A stretch of 43,331 bases of DNA from Acidobacteriota bacterium (GTDB lineage: Bacteria > Acidobacteriota > Thermoanaerobaculia > Multivoradales > Multivoraceae), in the NCBI GenBank assembly GCA_003388555.1, contig QQVD01000064.1:1-43331 (forward strand), written 5' to 3'. Below the pieces are notes generated by a model. That model was not told the origin of the DNA. It did not search any database and saw only the letters and a program-made list of their open reading frames with translations. Shown here one piece after another: positions 43,280-43,331 of the stretch. Each line of letters opens with the position of its first letter. Within the stretch, counting starts at the first letter, position 1. Both the position numbers and the translations under genes were made by a program.

Positions 43280-43331
43280 GGGCCCGCCCCTCCAGCCGGC
43301 GCCGCCGGTGCCGTCGACGCGCCGACGATGT
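43276..43331 (-). CDS. Possible 3' end of murG (partial)
   Basis: A frame on the minus strand runs in from the right edge and stops with TGA at 43278-43276, overlapping the murC TTG by two bases. It encodes an Ala/Gly/Pro-rich tail ending AGGAGP. In the standard dcw order the gene before murC is murG, and coupled stop/start overlaps are typical there. The tail itself has no diagnostic motif, so this call rests on position. Confidence 0.35.
   Translation of the reverse strand, partial: IVGASTAPAAPAGGAGP

Overview
The window is GC-rich (third codon positions almost always G or C), gene-dense and chromosomal. It has no mobile element, phage gene, CRISPR array, tRNA or rRNA that I can recognise. 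Gene content points to an Acidobacteriota-like bacterium: a secreted von Willebrand A (VWA) protein with a degenerate GWxTD domain, a DUF1800/DUF1501 pair, an MglB/MglA polarity pair, a fused E1 alpha/beta dehydrogenase and an archaeal-type phosphoglycerate mutase. The phylum is an inference from these families, not from a marker-gene tree.

Layout. 1-75 is the 3' tip of a plus-strand gene. 176-3104 (minus) is a TldE/TldD metalloprotease pair. 3328-5509 (plus) holds a biotin-dependent carboxylase carboxyltransferase subunit and purE. 5584-7155 (minus) is a beta-lactamase-fold lipoprotein that has lost its catalytic residues. 7388-7876 (plus) is rpiB. 7909-11309 (minus) is folC overlapping a membrane GGDEF protein. 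11468-29605 is one long plus-strand block: mglB, mglA, a TPR-like protein, glmU, a PcrA/UvrD helicase, a secreted M20 peptidase, a methyltransferase, a beta-helix lipoprotein plus diheme cytochrome c pair, a cupin, the VWA protein, maf, a KDPG-type aldolase with a coupled unknown gene, and apgM. 29674-43331 is one long minus-strand block. In order of transcription it reads: (murG tip), murC, ftsQ, ftsA, ftsZ, a Ser/Thr kinase, the fused E1, a macro-domain protein, DUF1800 and DUF1501.

How the genes relate. The right end is the 3' part of a division and cell-wall (dcw) cluster with start/stop overlaps, and the kinase follows ftsZ by only 58 bp. MglB and MglA are a GTPase/GAP-type pair acting on cell polarity in other bacteria. 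glmU feeds UDP-GlcNAc to the wall pathway. Central metabolism is represented by rpiB, apgM, the aldolase, the carboxylase subunit and the E1.

The most interesting points for follow-up are these: (1) the translationally coupled beta-helix/diheme cytochrome lipoprotein pair, a recurrent two-gene module whose function I do not know; (2) the pseudo-beta-lactamase; (3) the helicase gene, which has no Shine-Dalgarno sequence and sits behind about 210 nt of polypyrimidine DNA; (4) the kinase next to ftsZ; (5) short 12-bp repeats that recur both inside unrelated proteins and between genes.
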